Positions 1 to 7,257 of a DNA stretch of 8,192 bases are shown piece after piece. How positions within the stretch are numbered: position 1 is the first letter of the stretch; each line of letters begins with the position of its first letter. Below the pieces are notes generated by a model. It was not told where the DNA came from and searched no databases. It saw only the letters and a list, made by a program, of their open reading frames with translations. A program made the position numbers and the translations under genes. The DNA is from Dokdonella_A sp039926025 (lineage in GTDB: Bacteria > Pseudomonadota > Gammaproteobacteria > Xanthomonadales > Rhodanobacteraceae): assembly GCA_039926025.1 (NCBI GenBank), contig JBDSXV010000205.1, forward strand, positions 1 to 8,192, in the 5' to 3' direction.

Positions 1-380
1 CGACGCCGGCGCTGGATCCGTCCAGAAAGACCGTCGAGAAGGTCACCGCTGACGTCAAGGATGAAGGCTCGGGCAGGAAGACGACCTCGGAAGCCACCAA
101 GGCAACGATGGCCGTGGCCGCCGCCGACCCGAAGAACACGCCGGACGCGACCAAGCAAGCCAAGGATCTCGCGTCGGCGCAGGACGACGGCCTGCAGGCG
201 GACGAACGCAGCGTTGCCAGCGACCTCAAGCGCGAGAAGGAAGAGAAGAGCAAACGCGATGTGGTGCTCGACGAAGCCGCGCATGTGCTCGCCGACGAGG
301 TCGGGATCATCCGCACGGACACCAAGCTGGCCCAGGTGGTGTTGCCGCACGGCGTGATCGTGCAGACCGAAACCAACTGA
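1..380 (+). CDS. C-terminal part of a Lys/Glu/Ala-rich protein, possibly a tail-specific protease (Prc/Ctp)
   Basis: The reading frame is open from the left edge and ends at a TGA at 378-380, so only about the last 125 residues are present and the true start lies outside the window. The visible part is very rich in Lys, Asp, Glu and Ala. A probable coiled or disordered stretch (KREKEEKSKRD) is followed by a more ordered end reading DEAAHVLADEVGII, then TDTKLAQVVLPHG. A charged segment followed by a 'D..L.EAA.ILADE' helix near the C-terminus resembles, from memory, the end of S41 tail-specific proteases of xanthomonads, which cut periplasmic proteins from the C-terminus. No catalytic or PDZ part is visible, so this assignment is tentative. 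Internal ATGs at 61 (another frame) and 108 (this frame) are not convincing starts, because the frame continues upstream with the same codon style. A strong terminator follows 34 bases after the stop. Confidence 0.7.
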   Translation, partial: TPALDPSRKTVEKVTADVKDEGSGRKTTSEATKATMAVAAADPKNTPDATKQAKDLASAQDDGLQADERSVASDLKREKEEKSKRDVVLDEAAHVLADEVGIIRTDTKLAQVVLPHGVIVQTETN

Positions 381-414
381 TCGCGTAGTCACGCTGCCAA
401 CAGACGTCGCAATA

Positions 415-447
415 AAAAACGCCCCGGCTTTCGACCGGGGCGTTTTT
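415..447. terminator. Bidirectional intrinsic terminator
   Basis: A perfect 8-bp stem, CGCCCCGG (420-427) with CCGGGGCG (435-442), encloses a 7-base loop. It is flanked by AAAAA on the left and TTTTT on the right, which can extend the stem. On the plus strand the T tract follows the hairpin and ends the gene finishing at 380. On the minus strand the complementary T tract (TTTTTTATT) follows it and ends the beta-helix gene finishing at 512. Its place between two convergent genes fits a shared terminator. Confidence 0.93.
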
Positions 448-511
448 CTTGCTGACTGTCAACGCGTGGACTCGCTTGCGATCACGCGCCTTGCATCAGG
501 TCCGTCGTCAA

Positions 512-1927
512 TCAGGGACCGTCGAACCCGTCCGCGAATATCACGTCGCTGACGACTGCTTGAACCTCGAACGCACCAATATCGGTGGCAGTTCCAAACA
601 TGCGTACGAATCCGGTGCCACGCTGGTCGAAAGCGAGGCTATCGGGATTGAGACCCGTGTCGATCGCGTTGCTGCCGCTGCCGAGCGCATGCGTTTCCGT
701 AGGCCCGCCATTGTTGGCGAGCGCCACCAAGCCCGGATCCGCCGTCAGCGTGTCGCCCGGCGTCGCACTGTCGGACGACATGATCACGTTGTTGCTGCCG
801 GTGACGTCAATCGCACCGCCAATATCATTGGCGCCGCTCGCGGCGGTGTTGTTTGAGACGATCGAGCTGACGCTTTCGGCAGTTCCGGAAATCAGGTAGA
901 TGCCACCGCCACTCGCTGCAGTATTGAACGCCACGGTGCTGTTGTGCACGCTCAGTCCGTAGTAGGACGCGATGCCGCCGCCGGTAGCCGTGGTGGTATT
1001 GCCGCTGATCGTGCTGTTGCTGATCGCCATGTTCTGGCCGTAGAAGCTGTACAGCCCGCCACCCACACCCGTGCCGTTGTTGCCGGATATCGTGCTGTTA
1101 TTGACCGTGATGTCGCCATAGACGGAATAGGCACCAGCACCGCGAACGCCGCTGTTGGCCGAAATCGTGCTGCCATCCATTGAGACGGCGCCATTGATCG
1201 CAATCAGACCACCGCCGTTTCCGCTTGCGGCGGAACTGGTAATGGTCGCGTTCACAAGCGTGATGCCACCGAAGGCGCCGACACCCGCGCCGAATCCGGC
1301 AACGATAGCCGACACCGCGCAATTGGACACGGTCGAATTCGTGAGATTGATATCGCCCGCGCTGTAGATACAACCGCCAAACGCCTGGTTGCCGGTTCCA
1401 GCGTACAGGCCATGGCTGATGGTCAGGTGATCGACCGTTATCGCGCCGGTGCCTTCATGATCGAGCACGCGCCCGGCACTCGCACCGTCGATCGTCAATG
1501 TGCTGGCGATCGGACCGTGCAGGGTGAGATTCGCGACGGACGTGGAGATTGCGCCCTGCGTCAGCGTGATCGAACTGCAGACCAGCGCGGAAAGATCGAC
1601 GGTATCGCCGTCGCCCGCGACGGCCACCACTTCGCGCAGCGTTCCACCCGTGTTGTCGTCGGTGCAGCTGGTGACCGGCAGAGTCACGCCGCCCGCCGGT
1701 GTCGTCACGCGACGCGATTGCCCATGCGGATGCGCACGCACGAATGCCGCCATCGCAGGATTCATATGACGCGCAGACGCATGCGCAGTTCGCGCAACAT
1801 GCCCCGACGCCGGAAGCGACGTGGCTGTTGCGCCAGCGACGCCGACGGCCATCAACGCCGCCGCGAGGCACGCAGCGAGAGGCTTGAGGGCCAAAGCCGG
1901 CTTCAGAATGCTTCTTTCATTGTTCAT
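512..1927 (-). CDS. Secreted right-handed beta-helix protein with choice-of-anchor-Q-like end and IFADGFD tail
   Basis: A 471-residue exported protein of unknown function. The start at 1927 is chosen because AAGGAG lies 7 bases upstream and the protein then opens with a typical signal peptide: basic start, hydrophobic residues about 11-34, Ala-rich cleavage region. An in-frame ATG at 1981 lacks these. Residues 91-150 carry the 'D.tGGTLREVV..AGDGDTVDLS' and 'LTIDG' pattern that commonly opens secreted parallel beta-helices. About seven coils of roughly 25 residues follow (about 195-360), each marked by NSTISGN or a variant and Gly-rich turns. Residues 420-455 (NAIDTG, DQRG, DIGAFE) match the usual end of choice-of-anchor Q / polymorphic outer-membrane-like repeat proteins. 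The last residues read DVIFADGFDGP. Two Cys pairs (88/117, 186/203) could form disulfides. No catalytic residues are recognisable. It is probably a cell-surface or extracellular adhesin-like or polysaccharide-interacting protein; that role is inference. Confidence 0.9.
   Translation of the reverse strand: MNNERSILKPALALKPLAACLAAALMAVGVAGATATSLPASGHVARTAHASARHMNPAMAAFVRAHPHGQSRRVTTPAGGVTLPVTSCTDDNTGGTLREVVAVAGDGDTVDLSALVCSSITLTQGAISTSVANLTLHGPIASTLTIDGASAGRVLDHEGTGAITVDHLTISHGLYAGTGNQAFGGCIYSAGDINLTNSTVSNCAVSAIVAGFGAGVGAFGGITLVNATITSSAASGNGGGLIAINGAVSMDGSTISANSGVRGAGAYSVYGDITVNNSTISGNNGTGVGGGLYSFYGQNMAISNSTISGNTTTATGGGIASYYGLSVHNSTVAFNTAASGGGIYLISGTAESVSSIVSNNTAASGANDIGGAIDVTGSNNVIMSSDSATPGDTLTADPGLVALANNGGPTETHALGSGSNAIDTGLNPDSLAFDQRGTGFVRMFGTATDIGAFEVQAVVSDVIFADGFDGP
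848..1345 (-). repeat. Tandem beta-helix coils (protein-level repeat of about 25 residues)
   Basis: Within the beta-helix gene the motif N-S-T-[IV]-S-x-N or a close variant recurs near residues 197, 226, 252, 277, 304, 329 and 353, a step of 24 to 29 residues. The DNA is only partly similar between units, so this is an old, diverged repeat of the fold and not a recent tandem duplication. The Asn/Ser/Thr stacks are typical of coil turns in parallel beta-helices. Confidence 0.75.
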
Positions 1928-2153
1928 CGGTGTACTCCTTCTCGACGATATTCCGCTGACGTCACCAGGAATGGTGAGCACCCTCCAGACATGACTTCAG
2001 CGCGGATGAACCCCGAATTCGGACAGGGGGACACCCGATCCTAGCAGCACGGCGCGAGCGAGTACCGTTCATTTTCATTTCGTTAACGCGCCCTTTACGC
2101 AACCTGCAATGTCACAAGACTACTGGCGAAGCTTGCTGGCTGGTGCCTTAAAG
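1928..2153. other. Intergenic leader of the beta-helix gene, with a small hairpin and a possible extended -10
   Basis: This 226-base gap is less GC-rich than its surroundings around 2065-2110. A perfect 6-bp inverted repeat with a 4-base loop lies at 1962-1977 (TCACCA and TGGTGA arms), overlapping an 8-bp palindrome TGACGTCA at 1957-1964; both fall in the probable 5' leader. On the minus strand TGCTAGGAT (2046-2038) fits an extended -10 element, but no good -35 is seen, so the promoter is only a candidate. No convincing terminator for the upstream aminopeptidase gene was found here. Confidence 0.4.
1935..1940 (-). promoter_or_regulatory. Ribosome binding site deciding the beta-helix gene start
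   Basis: On the minus strand AAGGAG sits 7 bases before the ATG at 1927. It is a near-perfect Shine-Dalgarno sequence and selects this start over the in-frame ATG at 1981. Confidence 0.85.
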
Positions 2154-3539
2154 TCAAGCCTGCTTCGCGCCGTAGCGCTTCTGCAGAAACGCAAAATACG
2201 CGCGCAAGCCCTGCGCCTCGCCACCGCGCGGATGCCCCGGCTTGTCGCTGTCGTTCCATGAATACACATCGAGGTGCGCCCACGGAATCGCATCGGCCAC
2301 GAAACGTTCCAGGTACAACGCGGCGGTGATGGAGCCGGCGTGGCGTGACGCGCCTGCATTTGCCAGATCCGCAATATACGAATCGAGCATCGCCAGATAT
2401 GGCCGCCATAACGGCAGGCGCCAAAGGGGATCGCGCGTGGTGTTCGCCGCGTCAAGCAGCGCGTTGGCGATCTCGTCGCGGTTGGCAAACAAGGCCGGCA
2501 AGTCGGGGCCGAGCGCGACGCGTGCGGCGCCGGTCAAGGTGGCGAAGTCGAGGATCAGGTCGGGCTTCTGCTCGGATGCGTACGCGAGTGCATCGCACAG
2601 CACGAGGCGCCCTTCTGCATCGGTGTTGTCGATCTCGACCGTGAGGCCTGCGCGCGTGGTGATCACTTCGCCAGGACGGAACGCGTTGCCTGCGATCGCG
2701 TTCTCGACCGCCGGGATCAACAGCGTCAATCGCACCGGCAGCTTCGCAGCGAGCACGAGACTGGCGAGGCCAATCGCGTGCGCCGCGCCACCCATGTCCT
2801 TCTTCATCCAGCGCATGCCATCGCCGGTCTTGATATCAAGGCCACCCGTGTCAAAGCAGACCCCCTTGCCGACCAGCACAAGGTGCGGCGCATCGACCGG
2901 CCCGCAGGTGAGTTCGACCAGGCGCGGCGCACGATGGCTGGCGCGACCGACCGCGTGGATGGTCGGGAAATTCGCCGCCAGCAACTCATCGCCAACCCAT
3001 TCGCGGACGTTTGCAGCATGACGCTCACCGAGCACGCGCACCGCAGCTGCAAGTTCAGCCGGCCCCATGTCTTCGGTCGGCGTGTTGATGAGGTCGCGCA
3101 CCTGATGGATCGCTTCGGCGAACGGCGCGATGCGCTGCGCGGTCGCGGCATCGATGACCAGTTGCGCCGGCACGCGCGTGGCCTTCTTGTAGCGTGTGAA
3201 CTGATAAGCGCCGAGCGCCCAACCGAGTGCGACATCGCCGATGTCCAGCCCGAGGCCGCGCGCATCCAGCGCGTAGCGCCCTTCGGGCAGGCGCAGCGGC
3301 AGCGACGCGAGTCCGAACAGCGCATCGCGCCGATCGCAGCCGGCGAGGATCGCGCACACCGCGCCGTCGGTCCCGGGCAGGCCGAGGAAACGCCCGGCTT
3401 CCCCGGCAAAACCATTCGCGGCGCACCAGCGCTTCGCCTCGACACCGAAGTGGTCGACGACCTCACTGAAATTTTCGCGATCCAGTGCGATCAGCGGTGT
3501 CGCGCCACTGGCATCGGCGGCGGTAGTCCATGCGTCCAT
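2154..3539 (-). CDS. Leucyl aminopeptidase family protein (peptidase M17)
   Basis: A cytosolic dinuclear-metal aminopeptidase that removes N-terminal residues from peptides, so probably part of peptide recycling. It has 461 residues, somewhat shorter than E. coli PepA (503), as is common for the PepB-like or unspecified M17 branch. All M17 core residues are visible. Lys225 and Asp230 lie in VGKGVCFDTGG, Lys237 in DIKTGDG, Asp248 in KKDMGGA, and Asp307, Glu309 and Arg311 in the family signature NTDAEGRL. They correspond to PepA Lys270, Asp275, Lys282, Asp293, Asp352, Glu354 and Arg356. The N-terminal 150 residues form the less conserved domain. The ATG at 3539 has GAGGA 6 bases upstream. It lies 150 bases after the phosphatase gene and 226 before the beta-helix gene, so operon membership is uncertain. 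Substrate preference cannot be read from sequence, so I give no gene symbol. Confidence 0.95.
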   Translation of the reverse strand: MDAWTTAADASGATPLIALDRENFSEVVDHFGVEAKRWCAANGFAGEAGRFLGLPGTDGAVCAILAGCDRRDALFGLASLPLRLPEGRYALDARGLGLDIGDVALGWALGAYQFTRYKKATRVPAQLVIDAATAQRIAPFAEAIHQVRDLINTPTEDMGPAELAAAVRVLGERHAANVREWVGDELLAANFPTIHAVGRASHRAPRLVELTCGPVDAPHLVLVGKGVCFDTGGLDIKTGDGMRWMKKDMGGAAHAIGLASLVLAAKLPVRLTLLIPAVENAIAGNAFRPGEVITTRAGLTVEIDNTDAEGRLVLCDALAYASEQKPDLILDFATLTGAARVALGPDLPALFANRDEIANALLDAANTTRDPLWRLPLWRPYLAMLDSYIADLANAGASRHAGSITAALYLERFVADAIPWAHLDVYSWNDSDKPGHPRGGEAQGLRAYFAFLQKRYGAKQA

Positions 3540-3689
3540 CGAAAATCCTCGTCAGCCACGTTCACGAACAAATATCGAACGGCGAAGTATCAGGCATGCG
3601 CAGCGCGCGCGACCAGCCGCGCGAACGCATCGCACGGCAGATCGTGGTCCGCGAGATGATGCGGCGCAGGGTCCGCATGACCGCGCGGC

Positions 3690-4406
3690 TCAAGCCTTGT
3701 CAAACGAGCCGTCGCTGGCAACTGCGCCCTGCTCGATCCAGCGCGCGAGCTCAGCCAGGTCGCGGATGTGCAGATCAGGCGCAACCGGGTCCGACCACGT
3801 CGCGCCCGTACGATTCAGCCACGCGGTGCGCAGCCCCGCCGCGCGTGCCCCGACCACGTCGAGCAAGGGGTCGTCGCCGACATGCAGTACGTTTTCAGGT
3901 GCCATGCCCAGACGCGCGCAGGCATCGCGGAAGATCGCCACGTCGGGTTTGGCGACACCGAATTCGCGCGCCGAGATGCAGTGCGCGAAGTGCTGGCGCA
4001 GGCCGATGCGTTCGAGGTCGGCGTTGCCGTTGGAAATGCTCACCAGCGGCATGCGCGCGGCGAGCGCGGCAAGTGCCGGCAGCGCATCGGGATAGCATTG
4101 AACCCGGTTGCGCGCGGCGTAGTACACCTCGAACGCGGCATCGACGTGCTCGTTGCCGATCTCGCAGCCGGCGAAGGCGCGTTCCAGGGTAATCAGTCGC
4201 TGCGCGGTGAAATCGTGTGCCAGATGCGGATGTTCGGCGGAGACCTGATCGCGCAGTTCGCGCATCGCCGCGATCGGCCACGCCGCGGCAACGGGCGCGT
4301 GATGTTGCTTCAACCAATCATCGAGCTCGCGCTCGGCCGCCACGATCGCAGGCTCTACCGGCCACAGCGTGTCGTCCAGATCCAGCGAGATCGCGAGGAT
4401 GCGCAT
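3690..4406 (-). CDS. yigB: HAD-superfamily phosphatase, YigB-like (probable riboflavin-pathway phosphatase)
   Basis: A 238-residue HAD subfamily I hydrolase, the same length as E. coli YigB as I recall it. Motif I is DLDDT (nucleophile Asp9, acid/base Asp11), motif II is SISNGN (Ser125), motif III is Lys153 in GVAKPD, and motif IV is HVGDD (Asp178, Asp179) with Asp183 downstream. The cap domain lies between about residues 15 and 105. Resemblance to YigB is extended: a PLV-[SA]-I-[ST]-NGNA stretch, LHVGDD, and a similar helical cap. YigB is one of the E. coli enzymes that dephosphorylate 5-amino-6-(5-phosphoribitylamino)uracil in riboflavin synthesis. That substrate is inferred here; HAD enzymes are often promiscuous. 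The gene starts 18 bases after the stop of the binding-protein gene and has no clear Shine-Dalgarno sequence of its own (AGCGAACCCGG upstream), so cotranscription and possibly coupled translation are likely. Confidence 0.88.
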   Translation of the reverse strand: MRILAISLDLDDTLWPVEPAIVAAERELDDWLKQHHAPVAAAWPIAAMRELRDQVSAEHPHLAHDFTAQRLITLERAFAGCEIGNEHVDAAFEVYYAARNRVQCYPDALPALAALAARMPLVSISNGNADLERIGLRQHFAHCISAREFGVAKPDVAIFRDACARLGMAPENVLHVGDDPLLDVVGARAAGLRTAWLNRTGATWSDPVAPDLHIRDLAELARWIEQGAVASDGSFDKA

Positions 4407-4424
4407 GGCGTGCGCCGGGTTCGC

Positions 4425-5720
4425 TCAGCTGCCGTTGGTACCGCCGCTGACATTGCCGAATGTGGCCGGCTTCGGGGCGGCGGGCTTCGCCGGTGCAGCG
4501 GCCTTCGCGACCGCCTTCTTCTTTGCTACTGGCTTGGCCGGCGCGGCCTTGGCAACGGCAGGTGCCTTTTCGACTGACGGCTTCGGCGCAGCGGCGACGG
4601 CTGCCGGCGACGGCTTTTTCGCCGCGGTCGCGGCCGACTTTGACGCTGCGGCGGCTTCCTTTTTCGCCGCCTTGGTCTTCTCGGCACGCGCGAGGTTTTC
4701 GCGCGCCGCCTGGGTCGACTCGGCAGTCGGTGCAACCGCCATCTTGGATGCGAGTACCGCACGCGGCGCAGAAACCGGCGTCGATGCCGATGAAGCCATC
4801 GTGGCGGCCGCGGTCGCCGCGGCGTCGCGGCCGACGTGCGCATCGATGAAGGCCATGCGATCGCCGTTATGCGCAATCGCCGTGCCCGCATCCGCATACG
4901 GAATCAACTGATGGCGACGCAGGATGTCTTTCGCCGCGGGCGTGTCGAGGAACGCGACGAAACGTTCGATCGCCTCGTGCTTGGGCGTGTCATTGCGCTT
5001 GGCCACATACAGCGTGATGAAGAGCGGATAGCTCGCATCGGCCACGGTGGTGGTCGACGCCGGGACGCCTTCGACGCTGAGCATCTTGACGCCCCGGTTG
5101 GTGGCGACACCGGCGAGCGTGGACAAGCCGAGCCCGGCCGGGTCGAGTGAGACGGCCTCTTCCAGCTTGGTCGTGTTGAGGTACAGACGTGGCGCCGCGA
5201 CGCGCTGGTCGCCATTGCGGAACACCAGTTCGCGCAAGCTGAACTCGACGCCGTCGAGCGGCGCGGCGATCGCGTACAGGTTGATCGGCGTGTCGTTGCC
5301 GCCCAGCTCCTTCCAGTTCGTGATGCGGCCGTAATAGATCTCGTGAATCTGCTTCAGGGTGAGATTGTTCACCGGATTGCGCGGATGCGTGATCATGACG
5401 GCCGCATCGAGCGCTGCCGGCACGAAGTCGATGTTCGCTTCCTCGGCGCGTCGCGCGTACTTGCCGCGTGCGCTGCCTGCGAGATCGGCGCTGCCGCTCT
5501 CCACCGCATCGAGCCCCGACAGCGTGCTGAACGGCTGCAGCACGATCTTGCCTTTCTTTTCTTTCGCGTACTGCTTGGCCAGGTCGTCCATGAGGGCGCG
5601 ACCGCTTGCGTGGTCGCCGCGCCAGATCAGCTCGTCGGGCGCCGCCGCCTTCGCGGGCGTGGCAAGGGAAGCGAAACCCAGCGCGAGGGCGAACAATATT
5701 GGAAAGCGGCGTAGCAACAT
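4425..5720 (-). CDS. PstS-like periplasmic substrate-binding protein with Lys/Ala/Pro-rich C-terminal tail
   Basis: A 431-residue exported protein. The start at 5720 gives a clean signal peptide (MLLRR, hydrophobic 6-20, cleavage near AKA-AAP at 23-28). An in-frame ATG at 5789 would add 23 residues ahead of it. The Shine-Dalgarno sequence is weak (GAAG). There is no lipobox Cys, so the protein should be soluble. Residues about 28-298 form a PstS-type binding domain: SGSADLAGSAR, the hallmark 'LTLKQIHEIYYGRITNWKELGG' region (121-141), and FITLYVAKR. Such domains bind phosphate or other small oxyanions, but the ligand cannot be told here and no pst transporter genes are adjacent. From about residue 300 the protein becomes low-complexity: first Ala/Thr/Ser, then KAAKKEAAAASK and PAKPVAKKKAV stretches like histone H1 or AlgP tails, ending GGTNGS. 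The reading frame stays intact through the tail. It is followed 18 bases later by the HAD gene. Confidence 0.85.
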   Translation of the reverse strand: MLLRRFPILFALALGFASLATPAKAAAPDELIWRGDHASGRALMDDLAKQYAKEKKGKIVLQPFSTLSGLDAVESGSADLAGSARGKYARRAEEANIDFVPAALDAAVMITHPRNPVNNLTLKQIHEIYYGRITNWKELGGNDTPINLYAIAAPLDGVEFSLRELVFRNGDQRVAAPRLYLNTTKLEEAVSLDPAGLGLSTLAGVATNRGVKMLSVEGVPASTTTVADASYPLFITLYVAKRNDTPKHEAIERFVAFLDTPAAKDILRRHQLIPYADAGTAIAHNGDRMAFIDAHVGRDAAATAAATMASSASTPVSAPRAVLASKMAVAPTAESTQAARENLARAEKTKAAKKEAAAASKSAATAAKKPSPAAVAAAPKPSVEKAPAVAKAAPAKPVAKKKAVAKAAAPAKPAAPKPATFGNVSGGTNGS

Positions 5721-5755
5721 GGGTCGGGCTTCACGGCAGGAAAATGGAGGCGCGC

Positions 5756-5764
5756 ACATTACCA
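5756..5764 (-). promoter_or_regulatory. Possible extended -10 promoter of the binding-protein gene
   Basis: On the minus strand TGGTAATGT matches the extended -10 pattern TGnTAnnnT and lies about 36 bases before the ATG at 5720. No recognisable -35 hexamer sits at the usual distance. It is offered only as a candidate. Confidence 0.3.
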
Positions 5765-5797
5765 CGCACGCGCCAGCCCCGCTGTGCACGGGAGCCC

Positions 5798-5840
5798 TGA
5801 AAAAACGCTGCGCCGCGCGACTTATTGCAGCAGCAGGTAG
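5798..5840 (-). terminator. Weak candidate intrinsic terminator after degQ
   Basis: On the minus strand a run of six T (complement of 5800-5805) follows a very GC-rich stretch just after the degQ stop codon. The best pairing is GCTGC inside the end of degQ with GCAGC next to the T run, only 5 bp with a long loop, so termination is likely to be partial at best. Confidence 0.3.
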
Positions 5841-7213
5841 TACATCTCCTGGCCGCGCAGCAGGGTCAGCATCAGCTGGCGCGGATGCGCGGCAACCAGT
5901 TTCGAAAAATCACTCGCGCCGCTCAAGTCGCGCCGGTTCACCGCGACGACGACGTCGCCATTGCGCAGGCCATTCACGTACGCCGCGCTGGTCTCGGCAA
6001 TGCGCGACACACCGACGCCGCCCACGCCCTGGCGTCGCAGGCTGTCGCCCACATCGCTGAACTGGATGCCGGCGAGGCGCGGGTCCAGCGTTTCGCCCTT
6101 GACGATGCTCATCTCGCTCGCCTTGAGCGCAGTGTTGATGGTCAGCGCATTGCCGTCGCGCAGCAGGCCGACGACGACGGCTGCACCGGGCGCGGTCAGG
6201 CCTTCGATGTTGTGCAGGTCCTGTTCGCCTGCGATGGTCTTGCCATTGAGCGAGACGATCACGTCGCCGGGTTTGAGCCCGGCGCTCTCCGCGGGCGAGC
6301 TTGCGCGCACACGCGTGACCACGGCGCCATGGCGGTCGCCGAGGCCGAGCATGCCGGCGATTTCCGCGGTGACGTCCTGCGCTTCGACACCGAGCACGCC
6401 GCGCTTGACCTCGCCCGTCGCGATGAGCTGGCGCATCACGTCGACGGCGAGGTTCGACGGAATCGCAAATCCGATGCCGACATTGCCGCCCGAAGGCGAA
6501 TAGATCATCGAGTTGATGCCGACGAGTTCGCCGCGCAGGTTGACCAGCGGTCCGCCCGAATTGCCGGGATTGATCGACGCATCGGTCTGGATGAAGTTCT
6601 GGTAGCCGGAACCGCGCAAGCCCGACCGACCGAGCGCGGAGACGATGCCCGAGGTCACGGTCTGGCCGAGCCCGAACGGCTCGCCGATCGCGACCACGAA
6701 ATCGCCGACACGCAGCTTCGCGGAGTCGGAGATGTTCAAGGCGGTGAGCTTGCCCGCTGGAATCTGCAGCACGGCCAGATCCGTATCCGGATCGGTGCCG
6801 AGCACTTTCGCCTTCACCGTGCGGCCGTCGGCAACCGTGACCGAAATGTCGTCGGCGCCTTCGACCACGTGGTTGTTGGTCAGCACGTAGCCTTTGGCGG
6901 CATCGACGATCACGCCCGAGCCGAGCGACTGCTGCACGCGTTCGCGCGGCGAGTTGTTGGGGATGCCGAAGAAGCGCCGGAACACCGGATCGTCAAAGTA
7001 GGGATTGCGCACGGCGACATGCGTCTTCGAAGCGATGTTGACGACGGCGGGCGTGACCTGTTCCAGCATCGGTGCCAAGGACGGCAGCGCCTGGCCGTCG
7101 ATCGCCGGCGGCAACGCCGCATGCACGGCGGCGATGGCGACGGCGCCCACGACGGCGACGCCCAGGGCAAGACGAAACAGGGTAACGACACGGGGATGGT
7201 GGATGTTCGGCAT
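5822..7213 (-). CDS. degQ: Do-family periplasmic serine endoprotease (DegQ/MucD type)
   Basis: A 463-residue HtrA-family protease and chaperone that degrades misfolded envelope proteins. The start at 7213 has AAGGAA 7 bases upstream and puts a hydrophobic export signal at residues 11-33 with an Ala-rich cleavage region (VHAALPPA). The in-frame ATGs at 7246 and 7276 would extend it without a signal-peptide rationale. The catalytic triad is His115 (LTNNHVVEG), Asp145 (DTDLAVL) and Ser219 (NPGNSGGPL). Two PDZ domains follow, about 275-365 (SPAESAGLKPGDVIVSLNG) and 380-461 (SAAYVNGLRNGDVVVAVN). The loop between FFGIPNNSPRERVQQ and the core is short, unlike the long LA loop of DegP, which favours DegQ/MucD. 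The usual GNPFGL reads GEPFGL here. Downstream lies the binding-protein gene after 101 bases. A sigma-E-like promoter candidate is described separately. Confidence 0.95.
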   Translation of the reverse strand: MPNIHHPRVVTLFRLALGVAVVGAVAIAAVHAALPPAIDGQALPSLAPMLEQVTPAVVNIASKTHVAVRNPYFDDPVFRRFFGIPNNSPRERVQQSLGSGVIVDAAKGYVLTNNHVVEGADDISVTVADGRTVKAKVLGTDPDTDLAVLQIPAGKLTALNISDSAKLRVGDFVVAIGEPFGLGQTVTSGIVSALGRSGLRGSGYQNFIQTDASINPGNSGGPLVNLRGELVGINSMIYSPSGGNVGIGFAIPSNLAVDVMRQLIATGEVKRGVLGVEAQDVTAEIAGMLGLGDRHGAVVTRVRASSPAESAGLKPGDVIVSLNGKTIAGEQDLHNIEGLTAPGAAVVVGLLRDGNALTINTALKASEMSIVKGETLDPRLAGIQFSDVGDSLRRQGVGGVGVSRIAETSAAYVNGLRNGDVVVAVNRRDLSGASDFSKLVAAHPRQLMLTLLRGQEMYYLLLQ

Positions 7214-7220
7214 GGAAGGC

Positions 7221-7226
7221 TTCCTT
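7221..7226 (-). promoter_or_regulatory. Ribosome binding site deciding the degQ start
   Basis: On the minus strand AAGGAA lies 7 bases before the ATG at 7213. Together with the signal peptide it fixes the start and argues against the longer frame opening at 7276. Confidence 0.75.
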
Positions 7227-7257
7227 GGCGATTCGGGAGCAAGCATCAGTGGTTCGA

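Noticed and set aside
2242..3659. Long plus-strand open frames opposite the M17 aminopeptidase gene.
   Set aside because: The minus-strand gene has the complete M17 signature. These frames have no recognisable motifs and high Arg/Ala content, as expected for antisense shadows.
3590..3690. A short minus-strand coding-like stretch (ending CDAFARLVARAAHA) in the gap between the phosphatase and aminopeptidase genes.
   Set aside because: Third positions are fairly GC-rich, but there is no start codon with a ribosome binding site within the gap, and the frame upstream only overlaps the end of the phosphatase gene out of frame. The phosphatase already has a normal full length, so a frameshifted extension is unnecessary.
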